Below are positions 16,612 to 25,296 of a stretch of 64,000 nucleotides of DNA, one piece after another (position 1 is the stretch's first letter; each line of letters begins with the position of its first letter). The DNA lies in NCBI RefSeq assembly GCF_036013745.1, contig NZ_CP107880.1, positions 1,426,001-1,490,000 on the forward strand. The letters are read 5' to 3'. The translations under genes and the position numbers were made by a program. Origin of the DNA: Streptomyces sp. NBC_00483. GTDB taxonomy: Bacteria > Actinomycetota > Actinomycetes > Streptomycetales > Streptomycetaceae. The notes under the pieces are model-generated. The model was given only the letters and a program-made list of their open reading frames with translations. It made no database searches and was not told the DNA's origin.

Positions 16612-16631
16612 ACCGGACAACACTGTCCGGT
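16612..16631. promoter_or_regulatory. 20-bp TetR-type operator between BVMO and SDR genes
   Basis: ACCGGACA (16612-16619), spacer ACAC and TGTCCGGT (16624-16631) form a perfect inverted repeat, of the size and symmetry of TetR-family operators. It is nearly central, 84 bases from the BVMO start and 82 from the SDR start, so one repressor could control both. The only local TetR gene (18896-19474) lacks this sequence at its own promoter. Confidence 0.65.
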
Positions 16632-16666
16632 AGGGTCCGGTGCACCCCACCCGGCCCCACGACGTG

Positions 16667-16702
16667 ACGCGACACGACTCAACGCGACCCGACTCGACGC
16701 GA
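16667..16702 (+). repeat. 15-bp tandem repeat in the SDR 5' region
   Basis: ACGCGACACGACTCA and ACGCGACCCGACTCG (16667-16696) are followed by a partial third copy, just before the GAAAGG RBS of the SDR gene. Confidence 0.6.
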
Positions 16703-16712
16703 AAGGCCCGCG

Positions 16713-17768
16713 ATGTCGAACCTCACCCCCACCTCCCCACTGCGCGACTGGCTCGCGAACCCCGCCGCGGGGCAGATCCTGCGCGGCATGCTGGCCTCCC
16801 AGGGGCAGAGCGAGGAAGCCCTGGCCCCCGCCCTCGGCCTGCCGCTGGAGCAGCTCGTCAAGATGTCCGGCGGCAAGTTCCCCGCGGAGCTGGTCGGTGT
16901 GCTGGTCACCGCCGCCGAGACCGGTGAGATACCCGAGGGCCTGCCCACCGCTCCCCCGGCCGCGCACGCCACCGCCGCGGACCCGGGCATCGAGATCGGC
17001 GCCCCCGAGCAGTGGACCGAGCAGGTCACCTCCGGCCGCTTCTCCGGCCAGACCGTCGTCGTCACCGGCGCCGCCTCCGGCATCGGCAGGGCCGTCGCCT
17101 CGCGTGTCGTACGCGAGGGCGGCCGGGTCGTCGCCGTCGACGTGTCGGGCGACAAACTGGCCGATCTGGCCACCGAGTTGGGCGAGGCCCTCGTGCCGGT
17201 CGCCGCTGACATCACCGAGCCCACGTCCGCCGACACCGTGCTCGCCGCGGCGGGCGGCCGCGTGGACGCGCTCGCGAACGTCGCGGGCGTGATGGACAAC
17301 GACGCCGCCGTGCACGAGGTCGACGACAAGATCTGGGAGCGCGTCATGCGCATCAACGTCGACGGGCCGATGCTGCTGATGCGCGCCGTGGTGCCCGGAA
17401 TGCTCGCGGCGGGCGGCGGCCGGATCGTGAACATCGTGTCCGAGGCGGCGCTGCGCGGCTCGGCGGCCGGCGCCGCGTACACGACCTCGAAGCACGCCCT
17501 CGTGGGCCTGACGAAGTCCTCGGCGTACCAGTACGCGGGCACGGGCGTGCAGGTCAACGCGGTGGCGCCGGGCGCCGTCGCCACGGGGATCCAGGTCCCG
17601 GAGGGCGCGCCGTACGGCTCCGCCCGCACCGCGAAGATGCGCGTGGCGATCCCCGGTCTCGCGATGGCGGAGGAGCTGGCCGCCTCCGTCACGTTCCTGC
17701 TCAGCAAGGACGCGGTGAACCTCAACGGGGTCATTCTGCCGTCGGACGGCGGCTGGTCGGTGGCCTGA
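16713..17768 (+). CDS. SDR-family alcohol dehydrogenase with an N-terminal helical extension
   Basis: A 351-residue NAD(P)-dependent short-chain dehydrogenase. The catalytic domain begins near residue 105: TVVVTGAASGIGRAVA (cofactor motif), ALANVAGVMDND (NAG-like motif), IVNIVSEAALRG (catalytic Ser) and YTTSKHALVGL (YxxxK), ending with LNGVILPSDGGWSVA. The first 90-100 residues form an extra helical segment (SPLRDWLANPAAGQILRGML ... LPLEQLVKMSGGKFPAELVG) not part of a normal 250-residue SDR. Divergence from the BVMO suggests it oxidises a cyclic alcohol to the ketone the BVMO uses. ATG at 16713 with GAAAGG upstream. Confidence 0.82.
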   Translation: MSNLTPTSPLRDWLANPAAGQILRGMLASQGQSEEALAPALGLPLEQLVKMSGGKFPAELVGVLVTAAETGEIPEGLPTAPPAAHATAADPGIEIGAPEQWTEQVTSGRFSGQTVVVTGAASGIGRAVASRVVREGGRVVAVDVSGDKLADLATELGEALVPVAADITEPTSADTVLAAAGGRVDALANVAGVMDNDAAVHEVDDKIWERVMRINVDGPMLLMRAVVPGMLAAGGGRIVNIVSEAALRGSAAGAAYTTSKHALVGLTKSSAYQYAGTGVQVNAVAPGAVATGIQVPEGAPYGSARTAKMRVAIPGLAMAEELAASVTFLLSKDAVNLNGVILPSDGGWSVA

Positions 17769-17824
17769 ACCCGACAGCCGACCGACGTACGACGAAGACT
17801 TACGACGAAGAAGGCAGGACACCC

Positions 17825-18857
17825 ATGACCACGCACCTCGCGCCCCGCACCCTCGTGGGTCTCGCAGCCGTCGGCCTCCTCGCTCTGACCGCCTGCGGCA
17901 CGCAGACCGCCACCGCCGAGAAGTCGGGACCGGCCTCCTCCACCGAGGGCCGCACCATCCGCGCCACCCAGGTCTCCCACGTCACCGACGTCCACGAGGC
18001 GACCGGGATGACGCTCCTCGAGGGCCCCATCCTCGTCAAGGACGACGAGCTGTACGTCGTGGACGTCACCGCGCCGCCCGGCGACCCCAAGCTCCTCTCC
18101 GTGGACCTCAAGACCGGCAAGCACAAGGGCGTCTACACCGACAAGACCGGCGCGTACACCTCCGCGCAGATCAGCCCGCACGACGGCCGCGTGTATCTGA
18201 CGGAGTACCAGAGCGGTGACATCGTCAGCCTCGCTCGGGACGGCTCGGACCCGCGCACGTTCTTCTCCGGCAAGGTCGACGGATCCACCATGAACCCCGA
18301 CGACATCGCCTTCGACGACGACGGAAATCTGTACGTCAGCGATCTGCACGGCATGAAGACGGGCGAGGCCGAGGGCCGCATCGTACGGATCGACCGCGAC
18401 GGCAAGAAGTCCACCGTCCTCGCCGACAAGCTGGCCCACCCCAACGGGGTCATGTTCGACCCCGAGCAGAAGGGCCTGTGGATCAGCGAGCTGGCCAAGG
18501 ACACCATCTCGTACCTGCTGCTCGACGCCGACAAGACGGCGGTGACCAACCGGCACGAGGCCATCCACGTCGACGGCGGCCTTGCGCAGACCGACTCCAT
18601 CGCCCGTGGACGCCAAGGGCAATCTGTACCAGGCGCTGCACGGCCGGCCCGCCATGGCCGTCTTCAGCAAGTACGGGGAGCGCCTCGGCACGGTGGAGGT
18701 GCCCGCGAAGGAGGCCGAGGGGCTGCAATCGGCGACCAATATCGCCATCACGCGGGGCGGCACGGACGCCTACATGACGGTCAGCGGCCCGAAGGGCGGG
18801 TACGTCTACAAGTTCTCGGCGCTGGCCAAGGGCATCCGCCTGTCCAACGGCGGCTGA
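17825..18857 (+). pseudogene. SMP-30/gluconolactonase-like lipoprotein with an apparent +1 frameshift
   Basis: A predicted secreted lipoprotein (lipobox LTAC with Cys near residue 21) with a six-bladed propeller of the SMP-30/gluconolactonase type (repeats such as GPILVKDDELYVVDVT, PDDIAFDDDGNLYVSDLHG, HPNGVMFDPEQKGLWISEL). The first frame is coherent to ...LAQTDSIA. The expected next blade, VDAKGNLYQALHGRPAMAVFSKYGERLGTVEVP...SNGG, continues in the +1 frame to a stop at 18857. One extra C in the CCC at 18603-18605 explains this. Restored, the protein would be about 343 residues. It could be a true pseudogene or a sequencing error. Uncorrected, the first frame runs on to 18892 with an unrelated Arg-rich tail. 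In the BVMO-SDR context a lactonase role is attractive but unproven. Confidence 0.75.
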
Positions 18858-18918
18858 CGGTCAGCTGTCGCCGAGGTCGACTCGGCGGCTGACAGTCAGT
18901 CGTCGCCGAGCTCGACGG
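18849..18918. repeat. 35-bp direct duplication across the convergent gene ends
   Basis: Two adjacent imperfect 35-bp copies (18849-18883 and 18884-18918), both starting GGCGGCTGACRGTCAG. The first carries the stop of the lipoprotein and the second the stop and last codons of the TetR gene. GCCGAG/CTCGGC (18870-18875 and 18881-18886) forms a small hairpin across the junction that may serve as a terminator. Confidence 0.75.
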
Positions 18919-19474
18919 AGCGCAGCGGCCCCACCTCGACGCCGAGCAGCCCCCAGGCCGCGAGCGCCAGGCGTTCGCGCTCGGCGAGGGTGGGTCCCGC
19001 GACGGCGCCGGAGACCATCGCGATGGCGAGCATCAGCTCGTCGGCGGACAGACCGCGCCCGGCGGACGGACAGCGGCCGAGGACGCCGCGCACCCGCGCG
19101 GACAGTTCCCGGCCCTGCTCGTCGTCCCCGCGCACCCGCAGCAGATCGACGAAGGCGGTGGAGCGTGTGATGTGCCAAGTGACCACGCCGAGAACGGACT
19201 TGAGGTTCGCGTCCGGCTCGGCGGCGGCCGCCTCGATCTGCCGTACGTTCTCGTCGAGCACGGCCGAGGCCAGCGCGACCCGGTCGGCGAAGTGCCGGTA
19301 CAGACTGCCCTGCCCGACCCCGGCCAGGCGCGCGACGGAGGACAGCGGCGCGTTCAGCCCCTGCTCGGCGAAGACCTCGCGGGCGGCGGCGATGAGGGCG
19401 GCCCGGTTGCGGGCCGCGACGCGGCGTCCCTGGTTCGCCGGGCGGGCCTGATCGGGGTCGGAGGGGTTCGTCAC
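18896..19474 (-). CDS. TetR-family transcriptional regulator
   Basis: A 192-residue repressor. The N-terminal HTH is RNRAALIAAAREVFAEQGLNAPLSSVARLAGVGQGSLYRHFADRVALASAVL (about residues 17-68), with the GxGQGSLYRHF recognition helix; the C-terminal helical ligand domain follows. The GTG at 19474 is chosen because TACGCT lies six bases upstream on the minus strand, an ideal leaderless arrangement; the open frame extends to 19576 but those residues precede the usual start. It is divergent from the SDR at 19551. The imperfect palindrome at 19484-19500 covers its -10 and probably mediates autoregulation. The stop lies in a 35-bp duplication. Confidence 0.82.
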   Translation of the reverse strand: MTNPSDPDQARPANQGRRVAARNRAALIAAAREVFAEQGLNAPLSSVARLAGVGQGSLYRHFADRVALASAVLDENVRQIEAAAAEPDANLKSVLGVVTWHITRSTAFVDLLRVRGDDEQGRELSARVRGVLGRCPSAGRGLSADELMLAIAMVSGAVAGPTLAERERLALAAWGLLGVEVGPLRSVELGDD

Positions 19475-19483
19475 CTTGGCAGC

Positions 19484-19500
19484 GTAATGCAGCGCAATAC
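19484..19500. promoter_or_regulatory. Imperfect inverted repeat over the TetR promoter
   Basis: GTAATGC-AGC-GCAATAC (6 of 7 arm pairs match) overlaps the TetR -10 box and lies 51 bases before the divergent SDR start. It is a candidate operator for the TetR protein. Confidence 0.45.
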
Positions 19501-19550
19501 CGGCCCCACTCGCATAACTGGCTTCATCCATATCAACGAGGAGAAAACTC

Positions 19551-20387
19551 ATGCCCAAGCCCGTGGTCGTCGTCATCGGTGTCGGCGGGATGGGGCGGGA
19601 GATCGCCCGCCGGCAGGGCTCCGGGGCCCGCCTCGTACTGGCCGACTTCGACGCCGAGTCGCTGGCGTCGGTGGCCGAGGGGCTGACGGCCGACGGCTAC
19701 GACGTCACGCCGCTGCGGGTCGACGTCGCCGAGCGCACCTCCGTCGCGGAGCTGGCCGCGACCGCCGCGCGGCTCGGCCCGGTCACGCAGGTCGCGCACA
19801 CCGCGGGCCTGTCCCCGGTGCAGGCCCCGACCGCGGCCGTGCTGGCCGTGGACCTGCTGGGGGTCGCCCTGGTCCTGGAGGAGTTCGGCGCGGTGATCGC
19901 CGAGGGCGGCGCGGGTGTGGTGATCGCGTCGATGGCCGGGCACCTGGCCCCGCTGCCGCCCGAGGTCGAGGCCGCGCTGCGCTCCACGCCCACCGACGCG
20001 CTGCTCGACCTGCCGTTCCTGCGGCCGGACGCGCTGGCCGACCCCGGCGCCGCCTACGCCTTCGCGAAGCGCGCCAACCATCTGCGGGTACAGGCCGCCT
20101 CCCGCGCGTGGGGCGCGCGCGGGGCCCGCGTCAACACGATCAGCCCCGGCGTGATCTCCACCGCGATGGGCCGCGCGGAGCTGGCCGGCGAGTCCGGCGA
20201 CCAAATACGGGCCATGATCGAGAGCTCGGGCACGGGCCGCGCCGGCACCCCGAACGACATCACGGAGGCGGCGGCGTTCCTGCTCTCCCCCGCGGCGTCC
20301 TTCGTCACGGGAACCGACCTGCTGGTCGACGGCGGAGCGGTGGCCGCGGCGCGCTCGACGGCGGGGCGGGGCGACTCGGCGTCCTGA
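19551..20387 (+). CDS. SDR-family oxidoreductase
   Basis: A 278-residue short-chain dehydrogenase. The N-terminal cofactor loop is unusual (VVVIGVGGMGREIARRQG in place of TGxxxGIG). Other SDR elements are present: VAHTAGLSPVQ, GVVIASMAGHLAP (catalytic Ser), AYAFAKRANHLRVQAASRAWG (YxxxK) and ARVNTISPGVISTAM, ending TGTDLLVDGGAVAA. A segment before the YxxxK is rich in hydrophobic and Pro residues and may form a substrate loop. GAGGAGA precedes the ATG. It is divergent from TetR and followed 114 bases later by a P450, so the pair probably works on one substrate. Confidence 0.8.
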   Translation: MPKPVVVVIGVGGMGREIARRQGSGARLVLADFDAESLASVAEGLTADGYDVTPLRVDVAERTSVAELAATAARLGPVTQVAHTAGLSPVQAPTAAVLAVDLLGVALVLEEFGAVIAEGGAGVVIASMAGHLAPLPPEVEAALRSTPTDALLDLPFLRPDALADPGAAYAFAKRANHLRVQAASRAWGARGARVNTISPGVISTAMGRAELAGESGDQIRAMIESSGTGRAGTPNDITEAAAFLLSPAASFVTGTDLLVDGGAVAAARSTAGRGDSAS

Positions 20388-20501
20388 AGCGGCGGGGACG
20401 GGCCCCACCCCCGCGTGGCCGACCAGGCGCTCTGGACGGGATGACGGCGGAGCGGGACGCTCTTGGGCGGAACAACGCCCGTCCGCCGAAGGGGCCCCAC
20501 C

Positions 20502-21743
20502 GTGCCCGACCAGCAGATACTCGTCCTCGACCCCAACAGCCCCGACCACCACGCCGAGCACCGGGCGTTACGGGAGCGCGGGCCGGCCACGCTCGTCGAC
20601 ATCCTCGGGGTGACCGCCTGGTCGGTCTCCGATCCCGCGCTCCTCAAGCAGCTGCTCACCAGCCCGCACGTGTCCAAGAACGCCCGCGCCCACTGGCCGG
20701 CCTTCGCCGAGACGGTCGCCACCTGGCCGCTGGCGCTGTGGGTGGCCGTCGACAACATGTTCACCGCCTACGGCAGCGACCACCGCCGGCTGCGCCGCAT
20801 GATCGCCCCCACCTTCTCGGCCCGCCGCATCACCGCGATGCAGGCCGACATCGAGGCACTCGTCACCGGCATCCTCGACGGCCTCGACGAACTCCCCGAC
20901 GGTGAAGTGGTCGACCTGCGCGAGCAGTTGGCGTACCCGCTGCCGATCGCCGTCGTCAGCCGGCTGATGGGCGTGCCGGGCAGCCAGCGGGCCCAGTTCC
21001 GCACCATGGTGGACGGGATCTTCGCCACCACCCTCACCGCCGAGGAGGCCGCCAAGAACACGGCCGCCGTCTACCAGCTCCTCGACGAGCTGATCGATTC
21101 CAAGCGCGCCGACCCGGCCGACGACATGACCTCGCTCCTCATCGCCACCCGCGACGACGAGGGCGACGGCAGCACCATGAGCGACGCGGAACTGCGCGAC
21201 ACCCTGCTGTTGATGATCAGCGCGGGCTACGAGACGACCGTCAATCTCATCGACCAGGCGGTCACCTCGCTGCTCGCCGACCCGGCCCAACTCGCCCATA
21301 TCCGCACAGGACGCTGCACCTGGCAGGACGTCGTCGAGGAGACACTGCGGCACGAGCCGGCCGTGAAGCACCTCCCCCTGCGCTACGCGCTCCAGGACAT
21401 CCCGCTGCCCGACGGGCAGACCATCCGCGCCGGTGAGGCCATCCTCGCGTCCTACGCCGCCGCCAACCGCCACCCGGACCTGCACGGCGACACCGCCGAC
21501 GAGTTCGACGCCACCCGTCCCACCAAGGAGCATCTCGCCTTCGGGCACGGCGTCCACTTCTGCCTCGGCGCCCCGCTCGCCCGCCTGGAGGTGACCACCG
21601 CGCTGCGGCTGCTCTTCGAGCGCTTCCCGCACCTGCAACTCGCGGTACCGGTCGAGGAACTGGCCCCGTACCCCACCCTGATCAGCAACGGGCACGTGTC
21701 GCTGCCCGTGCGCCTGCGGCCGGACGACGACGCGCGGCACTGA
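20502..21743 (+). CDS. Cytochrome P450
   Basis: A 413-residue soluble bacterial P450. It has the I-helix oxygen-activation motif MISAGYETT (about 238-246), ExxR in VEETLRHEP (about E280-R283), and the heme loop [17 protein letters not shown] with the cysteine ligand at about 354. The overall pattern resembles the CYP107/CYP105-type actinobacterial hydroxylases. No ferredoxin or reductase gene is adjacent. The GTG start at 20502 has GAAGGGG upstream. It lies on the same strand 114 bases after the SDR. It probably hydroxylates the hydrophobic cyclic compound handled by the cluster, or alternatively a secondary metabolite. Confidence 0.88.
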   Translation: MPDQQILVLDPNSPDHHAEHRALRERGPATLVDILGVTAWSVSDPALLKQLLTSPHVSKNARAHWPAFAETVATWPLALWVAVDNMFTAYGSDHRRLRRMIAPTFSARRITAMQADIEALVTGILDGLDELPDGEVVDLREQLAYPLPIAVVSRLMGVPGSQRAQFRTMVDGIFATTLTAEEAAKNTAAVYQLLDELIDSKRADPADDMTSLLIATRDDEGDGSTMSDAELRDTLLLMISAGYETTVNLIDQAVTSLLADPAQLAHIRTGRCTWQDVVEETLRHEPAVKHLPLRYALQDIPLPDGQTIRAGEAILASYAAANRHPDLHGDTADEFDATRPTKEHLAFGHGVHFCLGAPLARLEVTTALRLLFERFPHLQLAVPVEELAPYPTLISNGHVSLPVRLRPDDDARH

Positions 21744-21749
21744 CGGACC

Positions 21750-21778
21750 GGGTGGGGCCCGCCCGGCGCGCCCCACCC
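21750..21778 (+). terminator. Terminator hairpin after the P450 gene
   Basis: GGGTGGGGC (21750-21758) and GCCCCACCC (21770-21778) form a 9-bp stem with an 11-base loop. It begins seven bases after the P450 stop and separates it from the Mrp operon. Confidence 0.7.
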
Positions 21779-21811
21779 ACAGCACCCCTTTTCACCCGAT
21801 ATGTATCGTGT

Positions 21812-24706
21812 ATGACCGCACTGGTCCTTGCACACTTCGTCGTCGCGCTCTGCGCTGCCCCGCTGATCCGCCGGGTGGGGCCGCGCGGGTTCGTGGCGCT
21901 CGCGCTGCCGCCCGCCGCCGCCCTCGGTTGGGCGCTGTCCCGCTGGGGCGAGGTGAGCGGCGGCGGGGCGAGCGAAGAGGCCTGGTGGTGGATCAGGGAC
22001 TACGACGTCGAGATCGCGTTCCGGCTCGACGCGCTGTCCCTCGTCATGGTGCTGCTCGCCGCCGGCATCGGGGCGCTCGTGCTGCTGTACTGCGTGCGCT
22101 ACTTCGACGGCGGCGCCCGGCAGTTGGGCTCGTTCGGCGGCAACCTCCTCGCGTTCGCGGGGGCGATGCTCGGGCTCGTCCTGGCCGACGACCTCATGAC
22201 CCTCTACCTGTTCTGGGAACTCACCACCGTCCTGTCCTTCCTGCTCATCGGCTACGACAGCGAGAAGCGCGCCAGCCGCCGCTGCGCGCTCCAGGCGTTG
22301 ACGGTGACCTCGGTCGGCGGGCTCGCGATGTTCGTCGGCTTCCTGATGCTCGGTCACCTGGCGGGCACGTACCGGATCTCGCGCATCCTGGAGTCGCCGC
22401 CCGCCGCGAGCGGCACCCTCTCGGCCGCGCTCGTCCTGATCCTGTGCGGGGCGCTCGCCAAGTCGGCGATCTGGCCGCTGAGCATGTGGCTGCCGAACGC
22501 GATGGCGGCGCCCACCCCGGTCAGCGCCTATCTGCACGCCGCCGCGATGGTGAAGGCGGGCGTGTACCTGGTGGCGCGGTTCGCTCCCGCCTTCGCCCAT
22601 GTCACGCCGTGGCGTCCGATGCTGCTGACCCTGGGCGCGGTGACGATGCTGCTCGGCGGGTGGCGTGCGCTGCGGCTCAACGACCTCAAGCTGGTGCTCG
22701 CCTACGGGACCGTCAGCCAGCTGGGCTTTCTGGTCGTGCTCGCGGGCGCCGGTTCGTACAACGCGGCCCTCGCGGCCATCGCGATGCTCCTGGGGCACGC
22801 GCTGTTCAAGGCGCCGCTGTTCCTGGTGACGGGGATCGTCGACCACGCGAGCGGCACCCGCGATCTGCGGAGCCTGTCGGGGGTGGGACGAAGACTTCCC
22901 TGGGTGTGCACGGTCGCCGTCCTCGCGGGCGCGTCGATGGCGGCGCTGCCGCCGTTGCTCGGGTTCGCGGCGAAGGAGGCGGCGTTCGAGGCGCTGCTGC
23001 ACGGCAGCGCGGGCGAGCGCTGGGTACTCGCGTGCGTCGTCGTCGGATCCGCGCTCACCACCGCGTACACCCTGCGCTTCCTGTGGGGCGCGTTCGCGCG
23101 CAAGCCGGGGGTCGCCGACACGCCCGTGCACCGCGTCGGCGCCGCGTTCCTCGCGCCGCCCGCACTTCTTGCCCTCGCCGGACTGCTGCTCGGCCCGGGG
23201 ATCGACTGGACGGCGCACCTCTTCGAGCAGTACGCGAAGCAGTACCCGACCCCCGCGCACCCCTACCACCTGGCGCTGTGGCACGGGTTCGGTCCTGCGC
23301 TCGGCCTGTCCGTGCTGGCGTGGGCGGGCGGCGCGGCGCTGTTCCTCGCGCGGGAGCCGGTGGTGCGGCTCGGGCGGCGGTTCGCCTGGCCGAAGGCGGA
23401 CGAGGTGTTCGGCCGGACCGTGCTCGGCCTCGAACGGTCCTCGCTCCAGATCACGGGCGCGGTCCAGAAGGGCTCGCTGCCCTCGTACGTGGCGACGGTC
23501 CTGGGCGTCATGTTCCTCGGGCTGCTCGCGGTCCTCGCCACCGACCGGCCCTGGGGCGCCACCCCCGCGCCCCGAGTGTGGGACCACCCGATGCAGGCGG
23601 GCGTCGGCGCGCTGACGTGCGCCTGCGCGCTGATGTGCCTGGTGGTGCAGCGGCGCATGAAGGCGGCGGTGCTCGCGGGCCTGACCGGGTACGGCACGGC
23701 GCTCCTGTACGTCGTGCAGGGCGCGCCCGACCTGGCGCTCACCCAGTTCGGCGTGGAGACGGTGTCGACCGTGGTGCTCGTCCTCGTCCTGCGGCGCCTC
23801 CCAGTGTTCTTCGGCGATACGCAGCGGACCTGGCGGTGGGGTGTGAGCATGCTGCTCGCGCTCGGCAGCAGCGTGGCGGTTGCCTGCGCGGTGTGGCTGG
23901 CGGCGGGCGCACGTACGGCGGAGCCCGCGGGCGCGGCGCAGATCGAGGAGACCGCACACCACGGCCTCAAGGATGTCGTCGCGACGATCCTCGTGGACTT
24001 CCGGGCCTGGGACACCATGGGCGAGTCGGCCGTCCTCGCCGTCGCCGTCCTGGGTGTGACGAGCCTGCTGTACGTGCACCGCCGCCAGGGCCGTGCGACC
24101 GCGCCGGCGCCGCGGCTCCCGGGCGGGGTGACCGCGTGGTCGCTGGCGAACTCCCGGCTCAAGGTGCCCGCCAAGTACCAGCAGGGCGCGCCCGAACGCA
24201 GCTGGCTGGTGGCCGGTGACACCCTCGCGCCCGAGCACCGCTCGGTCGTCTTCGAGGTGGTCGCCCGGCTCGTCTTCCATCCGATCCTGATGCTGTCGGT
24301 GTACCTGCTGCTGTGCGCGGAGAACCTGCCGGGCGGCGGCTTCGTCGGCGGCCTCGTCGCCGGTGTCGCCCTGACGATCCGTTATCTGGCGGGCGGACGG
24401 CACGAGTTGGCGGTGGCGGCGCCGGTCCACCCGGGCTTCTTCACCGGGCTCGGCCTGACCCTGTCGACATCGGTCGCGCTCGTCGGGCTCGCCGACGGCA
24501 CGGTGCTGCACGGCTGGACCTGGCACGGGCACCTGCCGCTGATCGGCGACTGGCACGCGAGCACCGCCGTCATCTTCGACCTCGGGGTGTACCTGCTGGT
24601 CCTCGGGGTGGTCCTGGACGTCGTACGGGCGCTCGGCTCGAAGATCGACCAGCAGACCGAGTACAGGGCGAGTCTCGCGCTCGCCGGGGAGGCTCAGAAC
24701 CCGTGA
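21812..24706 (+). CDS. mrpA: Mrp Na+/H+ antiporter subunit A with fused subunit B domain
   Basis: A 964-residue membrane protein. The first two thirds are the NuoL/MrpA proton-channel type with some 14-16 helices: FRLDALSLVMVLLAAGIGALVLLY, LMTLYLFWELTTVLSFLLIGYDSEKRASRRCALQALTVTSVGGLAMF, and AAPTPVSAYLHAAAMVKAGVYLVARFAPAF with the conserved Lys and His. After an MrpA C-terminal region, the last 170 residues (HRSVVFEVVARLVFHPILMLSVYLLLCAENLPGGGFVGGLVAG...) are MrpB-like. The ATG at 21812 is chosen because the MTALVLAHFVVAL start matches the family; TATGTA sits for a possible leaderless start. First gene of the operon; it couples proton entry to Na+ export and pH control. Confidence 0.88.
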   Translation: MTALVLAHFVVALCAAPLIRRVGPRGFVALALPPAAALGWALSRWGEVSGGGASEEAWWWIRDYDVEIAFRLDALSLVMVLLAAGIGALVLLYCVRYFDGGARQLGSFGGNLLAFAGAMLGLVLADDLMTLYLFWELTTVLSFLLIGYDSEKRASRRCALQALTVTSVGGLAMFVGFLMLGHLAGTYRISRILESPPAASGTLSAALVLILCGALAKSAIWPLSMWLPNAMAAPTPVSAYLHAAAMVKAGVYLVARFAPAFAHVTPWRPMLLTLGAVTMLLGGWRALRLNDLKLVLAYGTVSQLGFLVVLAGAGSYNAALAAIAMLLGHALFKAPLFLVTGIVDHASGTRDLRSLSGVGRRLPWVCTVAVLAGASMAALPPLLGFAAKEAAFEALLHGSAGERWVLACVVVGSALTTAYTLRFLWGAFARKPGVADTPVHRVGAAFLAPPALLALAGLLLGPGIDWTAHLFEQYAKQYPTPAHPYHLALWHGFGPALGLSVLAWAGGAALFLAREPVVRLGRRFAWPKADEVFGRTVLGLERSSLQITGAVQKGSLPSYVATVLGVMFLGLLAVLATDRPWGATPAPRVWDHPMQAGVGALTCACALMCLVVQRRMKAAVLAGLTGYGTALLYVVQGAPDLALTQFGVETVSTVVLVLVLRRLPVFFGDTQRTWRWGVSMLLALGSSVAVACAVWLAAGARTAEPAGAAQIEETAHHGLKDVVATILVDFRAWDTMGESAVLAVAVLGVTSLLYVHRRQGRATAPAPRLPGGVTAWSLANSRLKVPAKYQQGAPERSWLVAGDTLAPEHRSVVFEVVARLVFHPILMLSVYLLLCAENLPGGGFVGGLVAGVALTIRYLAGGRHELAVAAPVHPGFFTGLGLTLSTSVALVGLADGTVLHGWTWHGHLPLIGDWHASTAVIFDLGVYLLVLGVVLDVVRALGSKIDQQTEYRASLALAGEAQNP

Positions 24707-25296
24707 CCGTCAGTCTCACCCTGCTGGTCTGCGCGGTCGTGCTGACCAGCGCAGGCGGGATCCTCATCCACACGCGCAGCCTCACCCGGGTGCTCGTCGG
24801 CATCATCGTGTGCGGCAACGGCGTCAATCTCTTCGTCCTCGCCTCGACGGGGGCGGCAGGCTTCCCGCCGCTGCTCTATCCGGGCGTCGAGGCGGCCAAG
24901 GTGACCGATCCGCTGCCGCAGGCCATCATCCTCACCGCCGTCGTGATCACGCTCGCCACCACGGCGTTCGTGCTCGCGATGGCGTACCGCAGCAGCCAGT
25001 TGACCGGTTCGGACTTCGTGCCGGACGACGTCGCGGACCGGCGGGTGGTGCTGCGCGCGGAGATCTCCGCCGAGCGGGCCGAACTGCGCGAGCTGCACCG
25101 CGAGGACGGCCCGAGCGCCTGGCGCGAGGAGCGGCGCGACCAGCGCCGACGGCTGCGTGCGGAGCGCGCCTACCAGGCCCGCGCCCGGGACGCGGACGGT
25201 GACCTGTGGGACGACGTCCTCGGTGCGGACCCGCCCAAGTCGTCCGCCGCCGACCCGGCCGAGCCCCCCGAGACCCGCCCGGAGGAGACCCGGTGA
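24703..25296 (+). CDS. mrpC: Mrp antiporter subunit C
   Basis: A 197-residue NuoK-like subunit: three transmembrane helices (VSLTLLVCAVVLTSAGGILIHTRSLTRVLVGIIVCGNGVNLFVLAS, with the usual GxNL motif; DPLPQAIILTAVVITLATTAFVLAMAYR). An unusually long charged tail of about 85 residues follows, rich in Arg/Glu/Asp (RAELRELHREDGPSAWREERRDQRRRLRAERAYQARARDADGDLWDD). Typical MrpC is about 110-115 residues, so this tail is an actinobacterial extension. The GTG start overlaps mrpA by four bases. Confidence 0.87.
   Translation: MTVSLTLLVCAVVLTSAGGILIHTRSLTRVLVGIIVCGNGVNLFVLASTGAAGFPPLLYPGVEAAKVTDPLPQAIILTAVVITLATTAFVLAMAYRSSQLTGSDFVPDDVADRRVVLRAEISAERAELRELHREDGPSAWREERRDQRRRLRAERAYQARARDADGDLWDDVLGADPPKSSAADPAEPPETRPEETR

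Noticed and set aside
14786..16633. 615-codon plus-strand frame opposite the BVMO gene
   Set aside because: Val/Gly/Asp-rich shadow; the BVMO on the minus strand has complete catalytic motifs.
21452..24556. 1034-codon open frame on the minus strand opposite mrpA
   Set aside because: Composition is Arg/Gln/Glu/His-rich with no recognisable motif; it is the antisense shadow of a high-GC gene with G/C third positions.
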